Source: an uncultured Phascolarctobacterium sp.
Lineage (GTDB): Bacteria; Bacillota; Negativicutes; Acidaminococcales; Acidaminococcaceae
Length of the DNA: 8,083 nt
Assembly (NCBI RefSeq): GCF_905212365.1
Contig: NZ_CAJMEH010000076.1
Span: forward strand, 1 to 8,083
Direction: 5' to 3'
Positions 1 to 6,108 of this stretch are shown here, piece by piece. Position numbers and translations under genes: made by a program. Under the pieces are notes generated by a model. That model ran no database searches. It had not been told where the DNA came from and was given only the letters and a program-made list of their open reading frames with translations. Numbering within the stretch: position 1 is the stretch's first letter; every line of letters begins with the position of its first letter.

Positions 1-1420
1 AGCCGTTTTCGGCCAAGGTTTCTACGCTTGCTCCGTCCTGCAATGCCATAGTGCCATTTACGCCCAAGCTGCCTGCAGCAGTTAAAGAAGCATTCTCGCC
101 TACGCCTACGTTGGTGAAAGTGTAATTATCTTTTTTCAAAGCAAAGCTATTCGCATCTTGCGAATCATTACCCAAAATATTAAGGTTGTCAACGTTGAAA
201 CTCTTGCTGTCGGCAGTATCCGTTCCGTTGGCTACGTTAAGCGTTTCTGTGGCAATAATACCGCTATTGTTCAAAGTGCCTTCAATAGTGAGGTTAGTGA
301 TTTTATCACCGTCGGCATTTTTTGCGATGATGCCAATAACATTATTATCGAGAAGGTTATTTATAATACCGTTACCAGAAATTTGGGCACTTTCTCCTAC
401 AAACAGGACATTACCTTTATTATTCAAGAGGCTTCCATTAGCTAAACTAATAGAATTGCTAATTAACATTGTAGCGCCGCTATAATTCGTTCCACCATAG
501 ACATCTTCATCATCCATATCGCCAGTTATTTGGAGATTATTGCTTTGTACAGTGCCATGATTATTCACAAACTTAGTCGTTATTATACCGTCAACAATAA
601 GACTTCCAGACTGCCAAGACGAACCTATTTCAATACCATCATCCACAACCTCTAAAGATTGCAAATACGTTCCATTTGCTCCTAACAGTTGCGAACTCGT
701 CCCTTGTACTGTTAATCGTCCATCTGTTATTTTCAAATTACCCGAAGTAACGATTACTGTACCGGCGTTTTGCAAATCACCACTGATAGCTTCTGTTCCA
801 TTATAAGTAATAACGCCTGATGTATTGTTGGTTACGTCAGTTTTTATAGAATTATTAACAAGCACTTTACCGTCATTTGAAAATGTAGTTATATAAAAAT
901 CTACCCAAGTATCATTACTTAAAAAATATCCTTTAATATTATCTAAAACCATATTTCCATTAGTGTCGTTATGTGCACCATTATACCGGTTTTCTGTTAA
1001 ATCTAGTGTAGTTGCTGTAATATTACCCCTATTTTCAAGTTTCTCGCTAAATTTCAAAACATTTACTTCCGTAATGCTTCCTAAATTGGCTAGACCTACT
1101 TTGCCGTTAATATACGGTATATCCTCATCTTTTATGTCTGTAAAATCAATACTATCGCCAGATCTTGTATATTCAAAATTCAAACTTTCAGGTCCTTCCT
1201 TATTATAAAAATACCCTTGAATATCCAATGATTTATCATCACCTGTTATCGACGCGTCTTTTGCAATGAGAAGTCCACCTGTATATGTAGTATTTTCGGT
1301 TAAAGTTTTACTGCCGCTAAATTTATATCCGTCTTCAATGGTTTCTGCCCACGCGCTGCATGGCATCGCTAACAATAATCCCAAAGTTATCGCCCGCGCT
1401 AAAATTTGTTTTCGTTTCAT
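1..1420 (-). CDS. Autotransporter-like surface protein, N-terminal part (runs off left edge)
   Basis: An open frame of 473 codons runs from an ATG at 1418-1420 to the window edge with no stop. The start has a GGGGTG ribosome binding site about 7 nt upstream. The first 25 residues form a Sec signal peptide: basic MKRK start, hydrophobic core, and AWA before Glu26 as cleavage site. The rest is rich in Asn, Thr, Ser and Gly. It repeats a short strand-turn pattern, L-x-N-x-G-x-(I/V), near residues 128-134, 216-222, 284-289, 332-336 and 383-389. This is typical of right-handed beta-helix passenger domains of autotransporters and adhesins, which are common large surface proteins in Negativicutes. 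The C-terminal barrel or anchor, if present, lies outside the window, so the secretion route is inferred. G+C is clearly lower than in the neighbouring genes, except in the last 120-150 bases at the left edge. It could also be a non-autotransporter adhesin. The specific role is unknown. Confidence 0.72.
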   Translation of the reverse strand, partial: MKRKQILARAITLGLLLAMPCSAWAETIEDGYKFSGSKTLTENTTYTGGLLIAKDASITGDDKSLDIQGYFYNKEGPESLNFEYTRSGDSIDFTDIKDEDIPYINGKVGLANLGSITEVNVLKFSEKLENRGNITATTLDLTENRYNGAHNDTNGNMVLDNIKGYFLSNDTWVDFYITTFSNDGKVLVNNSIKTDVTNNTSGVITYNGTEAISGDLQNAGTVIVTSGNLKITDGRLTVQGTSSQLLGANGTYLQSLEVVDDGIEIGSSWQSGSLIVDGIITTKFVNNHGTVQSNNLQITGDMDDEDVYGGTNYSGATMLISNSISLANGSLLNNKGNVLFVGESAQISGNGIINNLLDNNVIGIIAKNADGDKITNLTIEGTLNNSGIIATETLNVANGTDTADSKSFNVDNLNILGNDSQDANSFALKKDNYTFTNVGVGENASLTAAGSLGVNGTMALQDGASVETLAENG

Positions 1421-1447
1421 ACAAATGCACCCCTTCATCATAAAAAT

Positions 1448-1475
1448 TTTATATATGTGCAGCGTACCGCCGCAA
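1448..1475 (-). promoter_or_regulatory. Possible weak proximal promoter of the surface-protein gene
   Basis: On the minus strand TTGCGG (1475-1470) is followed after 16 nt by TATAAA (1453-1448). This would give a 5' UTR of about 20 nt that still includes the ribosome binding site near 1430. The -10 matches 5 of 6 consensus bases but the -35 only 3 of 6. It competes with the stronger upstream candidate at 1707-1734. Confidence 0.3.
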
Positions 1476-1492
1476 GGAAAACAAGGACTAAA

Positions 1493-1650
1493 CTCCCCGG
1501 TCACCTTCGGTGACAGCCCCCTCTAAGAGGAGACACAAAAGTAAGCTTTACTCTTTTGCTCCCTCTTAGAGGGACAAGGTGAATTGGCCGCAGGCCAAGA
1601 TAGGGAGGCCTGGGCCGGCTGGCTGCAAGCTTGCGAGCAGACTGAGAGGG
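1493..1650. repeat. MITE-like palindromic intergenic element
   Basis: This gene-free segment is packed with nested inverted repeats. The centre is a long hairpin, CCCTCTAAGAGG plus AG (1519-1532) pairing with CTCCCTCTTAGAGGG (1559-1573), with further CAAAAG/CTTTTG pairing inside. Small perfect hairpins flank it: GTCACC-TTC-GGTGAC at 1500-1514 and TTGGCC-GCA-GGCCAA at 1584-1598. GCAAGCTTGC at 1625-1634 is a self-complementary palindrome. The outer ends, CTCCCCGGTC on the left and the complement of CTCTCAGTC on the right, resemble imperfect terminal inverted repeats. No protein is encoded. The look is that of the dispersed palindromic elements found between genes in many gut Firmicutes. Family membership and copy number cannot be seen here. 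If transcribed from the promoter at 1707-1734 it would form a highly structured 5' UTR. Confidence 0.6.
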
Positions 1651-1706
1651 TATATTTACCCTGCGTTAGCATATCTTACTAAAAAACATACTACGCTTCT
1701 ACTCAC

Positions 1707-1734
1707 ATTATAGCACGCTCGTCCCCCCCGACAA
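1707..1734 (-). promoter_or_regulatory. Promoter with G-tract spacer upstream of the surface-protein gene
   Basis: The minus strand reads TTGTCG (1734-1729, 4 of 6 matches to TTGACA), a 16-nt spacer, then a perfect TATAAT (1712-1707). Seven consecutive G (1729-1723) cover the last base of the -35 and the first six spacer bases. Transcription would start near 1700 and read through the palindromic element to the gene at 1420, giving a leader of about 280 nt. Spacer length controls promoter strength, so slippage in the G run could alter expression. The promoter is predicted from sequence only. Confidence 0.5.
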
Positions 1735-1775
1735 GCCTTTACTACTTATAAAGCCTTACTTTCTCTAGCTTGTCG
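1729..1775. repeat. Inverted and direct repeats over and upstream of the -35 box
   Basis: CGACAAGC (1729-1736) is repeated exactly in inverted orientation as GCTTGTCG (1768-1775), with 31 bp between the arms. The left arm covers the -35 of the predicted promoter. Between the arms, AAGCCTTTACT (1733-1743) recurs as AAGCCTTACT (1751-1760) with an 18-bp period. The arrangement is compatible with a regulator binding site, but short repeats of this size also arise by chance. Confidence 0.3.
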
Positions 1776-1826
1776 CCTGCTTTACTTTCGGGCAGTGGGC
1801 CGGCTGAAAAACATTGCCAGGCGCGC

Positions 1827-1861
1827 AAAAAATGCCCGGACGGCAGCGTGCCAATCCGGGC
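1827..1861 (-). terminator. Rho-independent terminator of the lyase-TRAP operon
   Basis: In RNA sense the minus strand forms GCCCGGA (1861-1855) pairing with TCCGGGC (1840-1834). An inner GGCA/TGCC extension closes the loop, and the stem is followed by A and six U (1832-1827). It lies about 20 nt after the dctM stop codon and is the natural end of the operon. Confidence 0.88.
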
Positions 1862-1880
1862 AATAAGAGAGGGGGGATCT

Positions 1881-3158
1881 TTATTTAACTACATTGGGCA
1901 GCCAGGTGGCCAGCTCCGGGAAGAAGCACAGGATTAAAATTTCCAAGGCCATAGCTGCGCCGAAGGGGATAACGCCTTTGATAATCTGGGTCATCTTGCT
2001 GTCTGGGCTGATGCCCTGCAGCACGAACAGGTTCATGCCTACGGGCGGCGTAATCAGCGCCAGCTCCAGATTCAGCAGCATAACTACGTTGAACCAAATG
2101 GGGTCGAAGCCCAGCTGCATAACCAGCGGGAACAAAATCGGCAGCGTAATGAAAATGATGGAAACGGATTCCAGAATGCAGCCCAAAAAGAGCAGCAGAA
2201 TATTTATCATTACGAAAATCAGCCAGCGGTTAGCCTCCAGCGATACTACATAAGTAGTCAAAGCCTGCGGCGCGTCCAGAATCGTCAGCACGAAGCCGAA
2301 CAGGCTGGCGCCAATCATAATGGCGAAAATCATGCAGGTGGTTTTGATGGTATCATTCAAAATGCCGGGCATATCCTTGAGCGACAGAGTCTTGTAAACC
2401 ACGAAGGTAATAAACAGGCTGTATACCGTGCCGATACCTGCGGCCTCCGTCGGCGTAAAGATGCCGGTATAAATGCCGCCTACTACGATAATCGGCAGCA
2501 GCAGTCCCCAAAAGGTTTTGCGCAGAGCCTCAAGGCGTTCGCTCCAGGAGGCGGCGGCCTCGCGCTGCAAATTGCGGGAGCGGTAAACGACGATGGCCAT
2601 AAACATCACCGTCATCATCGCGCCGGGCACTACGCCGGACATGAAGAGCTTGCCGATGGATTCGTCAGTAATCGCGCCGTATAAAATCATGGGAATGGAC
2701 GGAGGAATTAAAATGCCCAGCGTACCGCCGGCGGCCACGCAGCCCAAAACCAACGCCCGGTCATAGCCGCGGGACAGCATTTCCGGAATTGCGATAGCGC
2801 CGATAGTAACGGCGCAGGCTACGGAAGAACCGGTAATCGCGGCGAAGATGGCGCAGGCCATAACCGTAGCGATGCCCAAACCGCCTGGCAAATGCCGCAG
2901 CCATTTATTAGCCAGCTCAAACAGGTTATTGCCAACCTTGCCGGTCAAAAGAATCTGGCTCATTAAAATATACATGGGCACGGCCGTAAGCACGAAATCG
3001 TCCAGGGATTTATAGCCGATAATCGGCAGCTGCGCCAGCGCGCCCTCGCCGCCCATAAAGGCCAGCATACCGGCAACGCCGCCCATACCTAAAGAAAAGG
3101 CCACGGGCAAGCCCATGCCCAGCAGAATCAGCAGAAGGACAGTAAATCCAGCAAGCAT
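1881..3158 (-). CDS. dctM: TRAP transporter large permease subunit (DctM family)
   Basis: Large membrane subunit of a tripartite ATP-independent periplasmic transporter. It forms the Na+-coupled translocation channel for an organic acid delivered by the DctP protein. Its 425 residues are almost entirely hydrophobic helices, the usual length for DctM. Family hallmarks are visible: GTLGILIPPSIPMILYG near 145-161, GIFTPTEAAG near 232-241, and ALITPPVGMNLFVLQG near 367-382. The start ATG shares one base with the dctQ stop (TAATG at 3156-3160). A strong AAGGAGGT site lies inside the end of dctQ (3168-3175), so translation is probably coupled. It is the last gene of the operon, before the terminator at 1827-1861. 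Substrate specificity cannot be read from this subunit. Confidence 0.95.
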   Translation of the reverse strand: MLAGFTVLLLILLGMGLPVAFSLGMGGVAGMLAFMGGEGALAQLPIIGYKSLDDFVLTAVPMYILMSQILLTGKVGNNLFELANKWLRHLPGGLGIATVMACAIFAAITGSSVACAVTIGAIAIPEMLSRGYDRALVLGCVAAGGTLGILIPPSIPMILYGAITDESIGKLFMSGVVPGAMMTVMFMAIVVYRSRNLQREAAASWSERLEALRKTFWGLLLPIIVVGGIYTGIFTPTEAAGIGTVYSLFITFVVYKTLSLKDMPGILNDTIKTTCMIFAIMIGASLFGFVLTILDAPQALTTYVVSLEANRWLIFVMINILLLFLGCILESVSIIFITLPILFPLVMQLGFDPIWFNVVMLLNLELALITPPVGMNLFVLQGISPDSKMTQIIKGVIPFGAAMALEILILCFFPELATWLPNVVK

Positions 3159-3709
3159 TATTTATTTACCTCCTTCGCAAAATCCATAGTAAAATCATTA
3201 GCCTTAATCTTCACGATATCTTCCAGAATAGTGCGGATGATTTGCAAGAGCAGCACGGCAAAGCCCACGGGCATGGCAGACTGCGGAATCCACAGCGGCG
3301 TGCCCAGAGTCGTCGGCGCGCAGTTATTCAGCTCGATGGACAGCATCATCATACCAAAGGACTGCACCATGAACAAATAACTGTAAAAAGCGCCGATAAT
3401 GCAGGTAACAAGCTCCGCATAGGTGCGCGTTTTCGGCGACATCTTGGAAACGAAAATATCTACATGAATATGCTTTTTACCGGCATAAGCGACGCCCATG
3501 CCCAAAAAGCCGGCGATGACGATACAATAGGTGGAAATTTCCATAACCCATTCCGTCGGCGCATGGAAAACGCCGCGGGAAATTACCTCCCACACGATGG
3601 CAAAGCCGCAGAACATAACCAAAAAACCGGCGACGGTACCCACCAGCATGGTCAGCAGCTTTAAAAATTTTTCATAAATAGTTAAAAACTTTTCCACCTT
3701 AACCCCCAC
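3158..3709 (-). CDS. dctQ: TRAP transporter small permease subunit (DctQ family)
   Basis: Small membrane subunit that pairs with DctM in the inner membrane. The 183 residues contain four hydrophobic segments, near 19-40, 56-77, 98-118 and 143-162, as expected for DctQ. The segment with R45, P51, W54 and E57 matches the conserved region after helix 1. The frame begins with GTG (3707-3709), which has no clear ribosome binding site. A second GTG at codon 5 (3695-3697) follows GGGGG at a 5-nt distance and may be the true start. The difference of four residues does not affect the fold. The gene lies 78 nt downstream of dctP and overlaps dctM by one base. Confidence 0.92.
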   Translation of the reverse strand: MGVKVEKFLTIYEKFLKLLTMLVGTVAGFLVMFCGFAIVWEVISRGVFHAPTEWVMEISTYCIVIAGFLGMGVAYAGKKHIHVDIFVSKMSPKTRTYAELVTCIIGAFYSYLFMVQSFGMMMLSIELNNCAPTTLGTPLWIPQSAMPVGFAVLLLQIIRTILEDIVKIKANDFTMDFAKEVNK

Positions 3710-3751
3710 TTTTTAAAAAGATAGCCTGCACGCTTAAACTGCGGCGTAAGC

Positions 3752-3768
3752 GACGGCCTCAAGCCGCC
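3752..3768 (-). other. Hairpin in the dctP-dctQ gap
   Basis: In RNA sense GGCGGC (3768-3763) pairs with GCCGUC (3757-3752) around a 5-nt loop. It starts about 20 nt after the dctP stop. No U run follows, so it is not an intrinsic terminator. Such intercistronic stems can protect the upstream message from 3' exonucleases, which would favour excess binding protein over permease. That role is inferred. Confidence 0.4.
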
Positions 3769-3787
3769 GCCTCGCGCCCGGCTTTAA

Positions 3788-4810
3788 TTATTGCTTGGTG
3801 CAGATGTCGATAAGCTCCTGGCCTACCTTGCCGTTTTCTTTTACGTACAAATCCCATACGGGCTTAGTAGCGTCGCGCCAAGCCTGTAATTCGTTTTCAG
3901 GCACTACGTAAACTTCCATGCCCTTGGCTTTCAAATCTTCCAGGGCTTGCAGGTCTTCCTTCTTAGCGTTGGCGCGCAGGTCTGCCTGTACCTCGTTGGC
4001 AGCCTCGGTCAGAGCCTTCTTTTGTTTGTCGTCCAGTTTATTGAAGGATTTATCGTTAATAGCTACGATAAATTCCGGGGAAGCATGGTTGGTAACGGTC
4101 AGATATTTATGCACCTCGTACATTTTGCGGTCGCGCATAGCGGTGGTGCCGGAGGATTGGCCGTCTATAGTGCCGCGCTGAATTGCCATATAAACCTCGC
4201 CTGCGCCCATGGTTACGCTGGAAGCGCCCAAAGCCTTGATGGTTTCAGCGGAATATTTGCTGTAGCCGCGAATCTTCATGCCGTCAAAATCAGCCGGAGT
4301 CTTAGCCAGCTTTTTATTGTTGGCATATTGTACAAAGCCGTAGTCGGCCCACAGCAGCGGACGCACGCCCTTCTTCAGCAGCTCGTCGCCCAGCTTTTGG
4401 CCCAGGCCGTTGTCGATGGATTTGTCAACCTTTTCATAGCCGGGGAAAATAAAGGGCACATCGAAAATATCCATAGCCGGGACAATGCTTGCCCAACGGC
4501 CAACGGTGTTCAGACCCATATCAACGCCGCCGGAAATCAGCGCGTCGTTCATGTTTTTATCGTTAAACAGCTGGCCTGCCGGATAAATAGTAATTTCCAC
4601 GCTGCCGCCGGATTTAGCGGCAGCCTTTTCTTTCAGGCTGTCCATAGCCTTTACCAGGGGGTGGCTCTGGGGCAGAGCAGTAGCCATTTTCAAAGTAACC
4701 TTTGCGCCGGTGGCAGCCTTTTTCTCGGAGCTGCCGCCGCAGCCTGCAATTAAAGCCATAGCGGCGATTAAAGCGACAGCGGTAAATTTTTTAGAGATTT
4801 TCATAAACAT
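3788..4810 (-). CDS. dctP: TRAP transporter substrate-binding lipoprotein (DctP family)
   Basis: Extracytoplasmic solute receptor that captures an organic acid and hands it to DctQM. Residues 1-24 form a lipoprotein signal peptide ending in the lipobox LIAG before Cys24, followed by a Gly/Ser/Lys linker, so the mature protein is probably membrane-tethered. The DctP core is clear: the GMKIRGYSKYSAETIKALGA region contains Arg181, the position that in this family usually pairs with the substrate carboxylate. VYMAIQRGTIDGQ (about 207-219) is the usual downstream motif. Length (340 aa) is normal. Two starts are possible: ATG at 4808-4810, or ATG two codons later (4802-4804), which lies about 8-9 nt from the AAGGA core of the binding site and gives the cleaner signal peptide. 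The lyase gene ends 32 nt upstream, so the two are co-transcribed. A carboxylate ligand is likely; its identity is unknown. Confidence 0.94.
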   Translation of the reverse strand: MFMKISKKFTAVALIAAMALIAGCGGSSEKKAATGAKVTLKMATALPQSHPLVKAMDSLKEKAAAKSGGSVEITIYPAGQLFNDKNMNDALISGGVDMGLNTVGRWASIVPAMDIFDVPFIFPGYEKVDKSIDNGLGQKLGDELLKKGVRPLLWADYGFVQYANNKKLAKTPADFDGMKIRGYSKYSAETIKALGASSVTMGAGEVYMAIQRGTIDGQSSGTTAMRDRKMYEVHKYLTVTNHASPEFIVAINDKSFNKLDDKQKKALTEAANEVQADLRANAKKEDLQALEDLKAKGMEVYVVPENELQAWRDATKPVWDLYVKENGKVGQELIDICTKQ

Positions 4811-4842
4811 AACTTCCTTTCCTCAAGCACCTTTGCTTATTT

Positions 4843-5709
4843 TTATTTATATTTTTTATCCAGCTCATTGTAGTCTTCCAACCCAATAAAGCTGTTAAAT
4901 TGACTGAAGCTGAGCATTTTATCGTGAACGCTGTTGGTCGTGCCCTCGTCCCGCAGTGCGCGCAGCAACTCGCCCAACGCCTTGGTCACGGTGTACACTA
5001 AGCTGCAGGGCCAAAAGACGATATCAAAGCCCAGGTTTTCCAAATCCTTGCTGGTCAGGTTCGGCGTCCTGCCGCCCTCTATCATATTCGCCAGCAAAAT
5101 CGTATCGGGGAACGCCTTGGCGATTTCCTCCAGCTCCCATTCGTTCTGCGGCGCTTCGATGAACAAGGCCTCCGCGCCGCTGTCCAGATACAGCTTGCCG
5201 CGCTCGATGGCGGCGTCCAAGCCGTAAACCGCGCGCGAATCCGTGCGCGCGATGAGCAGCGTATCTTCGCAGGTCTTGGCGTCGGCGGCAGCGCGCAGCT
5301 TGCGGGCGTGCTCCTCGGCGTCGATAACCTGCTTGCCCGCCATATGCCCGCAGCGCTTGGGCCAAACCTGGTCCTCGAACAAAACGCCCGCGGCTCCGGC
5401 ATGTTCATATTCCCGCAGGGTACGCTGCACGCTTAAAGCGTTGCCGTAGCCGGTGTCGCCGTCGGCCAAAACAGGCACATCCACCGCGCGGGTAATGCAG
5501 CGCAGCGCTTCGGCCATTTCCGTCATGGAAAGATAACCCACGTCGGGCTCGCCCAAACGGGAAGCGGCGATAGCGTAACCGCCCATCACCAAAGCGTCAA
5601 AGCCAGCTTTGACGGCTACCTTCGCTGATAAAGCGTCATAAACGCCCGGCAGCACCAGAATATCCGGCTGCGCCAAACGCTCGCGTAATTTTTTACCAGG
5701 ATTAATCAT
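4843..5709 (-). CDS. Isocitrate lyase/PEP mutase superfamily C-C lyase (dimethylmalate/methylisocitrate lyase-like)
   Basis: A cytoplasmic TIM-barrel enzyme of the isocitrate lyase/PEP mutase superfamily. Members make or break a C-C bond next to a 2-hydroxy or 2-oxo acid with Mg2+. The 288 residues match the small lyases of the family (PrpB, dimethylmalate lyase). Visible motifs are GGYAIAAS near 43-50, the metal-binding DGDTGYGN at 83-90, ED at 112-113, the lyase signature KRCGH at 118-122 with probable catalytic Cys120, IARTD at 153-157, and ANMIEGG at 207-213. The last resembles dimethylmalate lyase/oxaloacetate hydrolase/petal-death-type members more than the ANxTEFG of PrpB. KRCGH argues for a C-C lyase rather than a phosphonate mutase. 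The ATG follows an AAGGAGG site (5722-5728) at a rather long 12 nt. It is the first gene of the operon, directly after the T-box terminator, with the TRAP genes behind it. That suggests the imported acid is its substrate or product. Confidence 0.85.
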   Translation of the reverse strand: MINPGKKLRERLAQPDILVLPGVYDALSAKVAVKAGFDALVMGGYAIAASRLGEPDVGYLSMTEMAEALRCITRAVDVPVLADGDTGYGNALSVQRTLREYEHAGAAGVLFEDQVWPKRCGHMAGKQVIDAEEHARKLRAAADAKTCEDTLLIARTDSRAVYGLDAAIERGKLYLDSGAEALFIEAPQNEWELEEIAKAFPDTILLANMIEGGRTPNLTSKDLENLGFDIVFWPCSLVYTVTKALGELLRALRDEGTTNSVHDKMLSFSQFNSFIGLEDYNELDKKYK

Positions 5710-5982
5710 CTTTGCAAAATGCCTCCTTCAAGCTATACAAAAAGCCCCTACCGGAAATCCGGTAGGGGCGTAATACGCGGTACCACCCTACATTATACTC
5801 TTGAGCCTTAACGCAGCCAAACGCTTCCTCCTAAACCGGCGGTCTCAGACGAAGGGCTCCCAGGTGAGAAAAAGGACGCCATTCCACCGGCTTGCACCAA
5901 CCGCCGGCTCTCTAAAGCCTGTTATCCTTTTATTCCTGTTCACAGCCGATGCTATAATGTATAATTCACTTCGGTGTAAATT
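5710..5982 (-). promoter_or_regulatory. T-box leader, probably tRNA-Leu responsive
   Basis: This cis-acting RNA reads the charging state of a tRNA and controls read-through into the lyase-TRAP operon. The diagnostic 14-nt box AGGGTGGTACCGCG is exact (5789-5776). Stem I runs from about 5947 to 5855. It has basal pairing GGC/GCC and a K-turn (UGUGAA opposite GGA). Helix CAGG (5938-5935) pairs with CCUG (5864-5861), and AAAGGA pairs with UCCUUU. The distal hairpin CCGGC/GCCGG has a GGUUGGUGCAA loop with AGAGAG on its 5' side. The specifier loop on the 3' side is UU-CUC-A, placing CUC (Leu) at 5868-5866 with the usual purine after it. The antiterminator is GUAGGG (5791-5786) pairing with CCCUAC (5767-5762), with bulge UGGUACC and helix GCGU/ACGC. 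UGGU predicts a tRNA with A73, as in tRNA-Leu and not tRNA-Ser. Uncharged tRNA-Leu should switch the operon on. The amino acid call is less certain than the T-box call. Confidence 0.95.
5739..5769 (-). terminator. Intrinsic terminator of the T-box leader
   Basis: In RNA sense GCCCCTACCGG (5769-5759) pairs perfectly with CCGGTAGGGGC (5754-5744) around the loop ATTT, followed by five U (5743-5739). The 5' arm includes CCCTAC, which is also needed for the antiterminator. The two folds therefore exclude each other, as in standard transcriptional T-box switches. Confidence 0.95.
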
Positions 5983-5988
5983 ACACAT

Positions 5989-6017
5989 AGTATAACAACA
6001 CGCTTTGCATCTGTCAA
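5989..6017 (-). promoter_or_regulatory. Strong sigma-A promoter of the T-box/lyase/TRAP operon
   Basis: The minus strand carries a perfect TTGACA (6017-6012), a 17-nt spacer and TATACT (5994-5989, 5 of 6). An A/T-rich stretch upstream of the -35 (about 6020-6060) resembles an UP element. Transcription should start near 5982, giving a leader of about 270 nt before the lyase ATG. Confidence 0.9.
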
Positions 6018-6108
6018 GCTATTTTAAGAATTTTTTTATCTATTAAATAGTAAATTTTACACTCGTGTTTTTTCAAGAGGATTTTGTATATTCTCAAAAG
6101 ATTTCGCT

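Noticed and set aside
1342..1370. Lipobox-like Cys in the signal peptide of the surface protein (LLAMPC)
   Set aside because: Pro precedes the Cys and the -3 to -1 residues do not match L-(A/S)-(G/A)-C; the AWA signal peptidase I site just downstream fits better.
158..1526. Several plus-strand open frames of 81-99 codons opposite the surface-protein gene
   Set aside because: They lie antisense to a continuous 473-codon minus frame with signal peptide and ribosome binding site, and have no convincing start signals or recognisable domains.
3947..4753. 268-codon plus-strand frame opposite dctP
   Set aside because: It is a mirror of the dctP reading frame caused by codon bias; the minus-strand product is an unmistakable DctP.
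6018..6108. Terminator directly after the beta-CASP gene
   Set aside because: Only a weak TTTTG/CAAAA pairing without a U tract is visible; the stretch is simply A/T-rich and leads into the T-box promoter.
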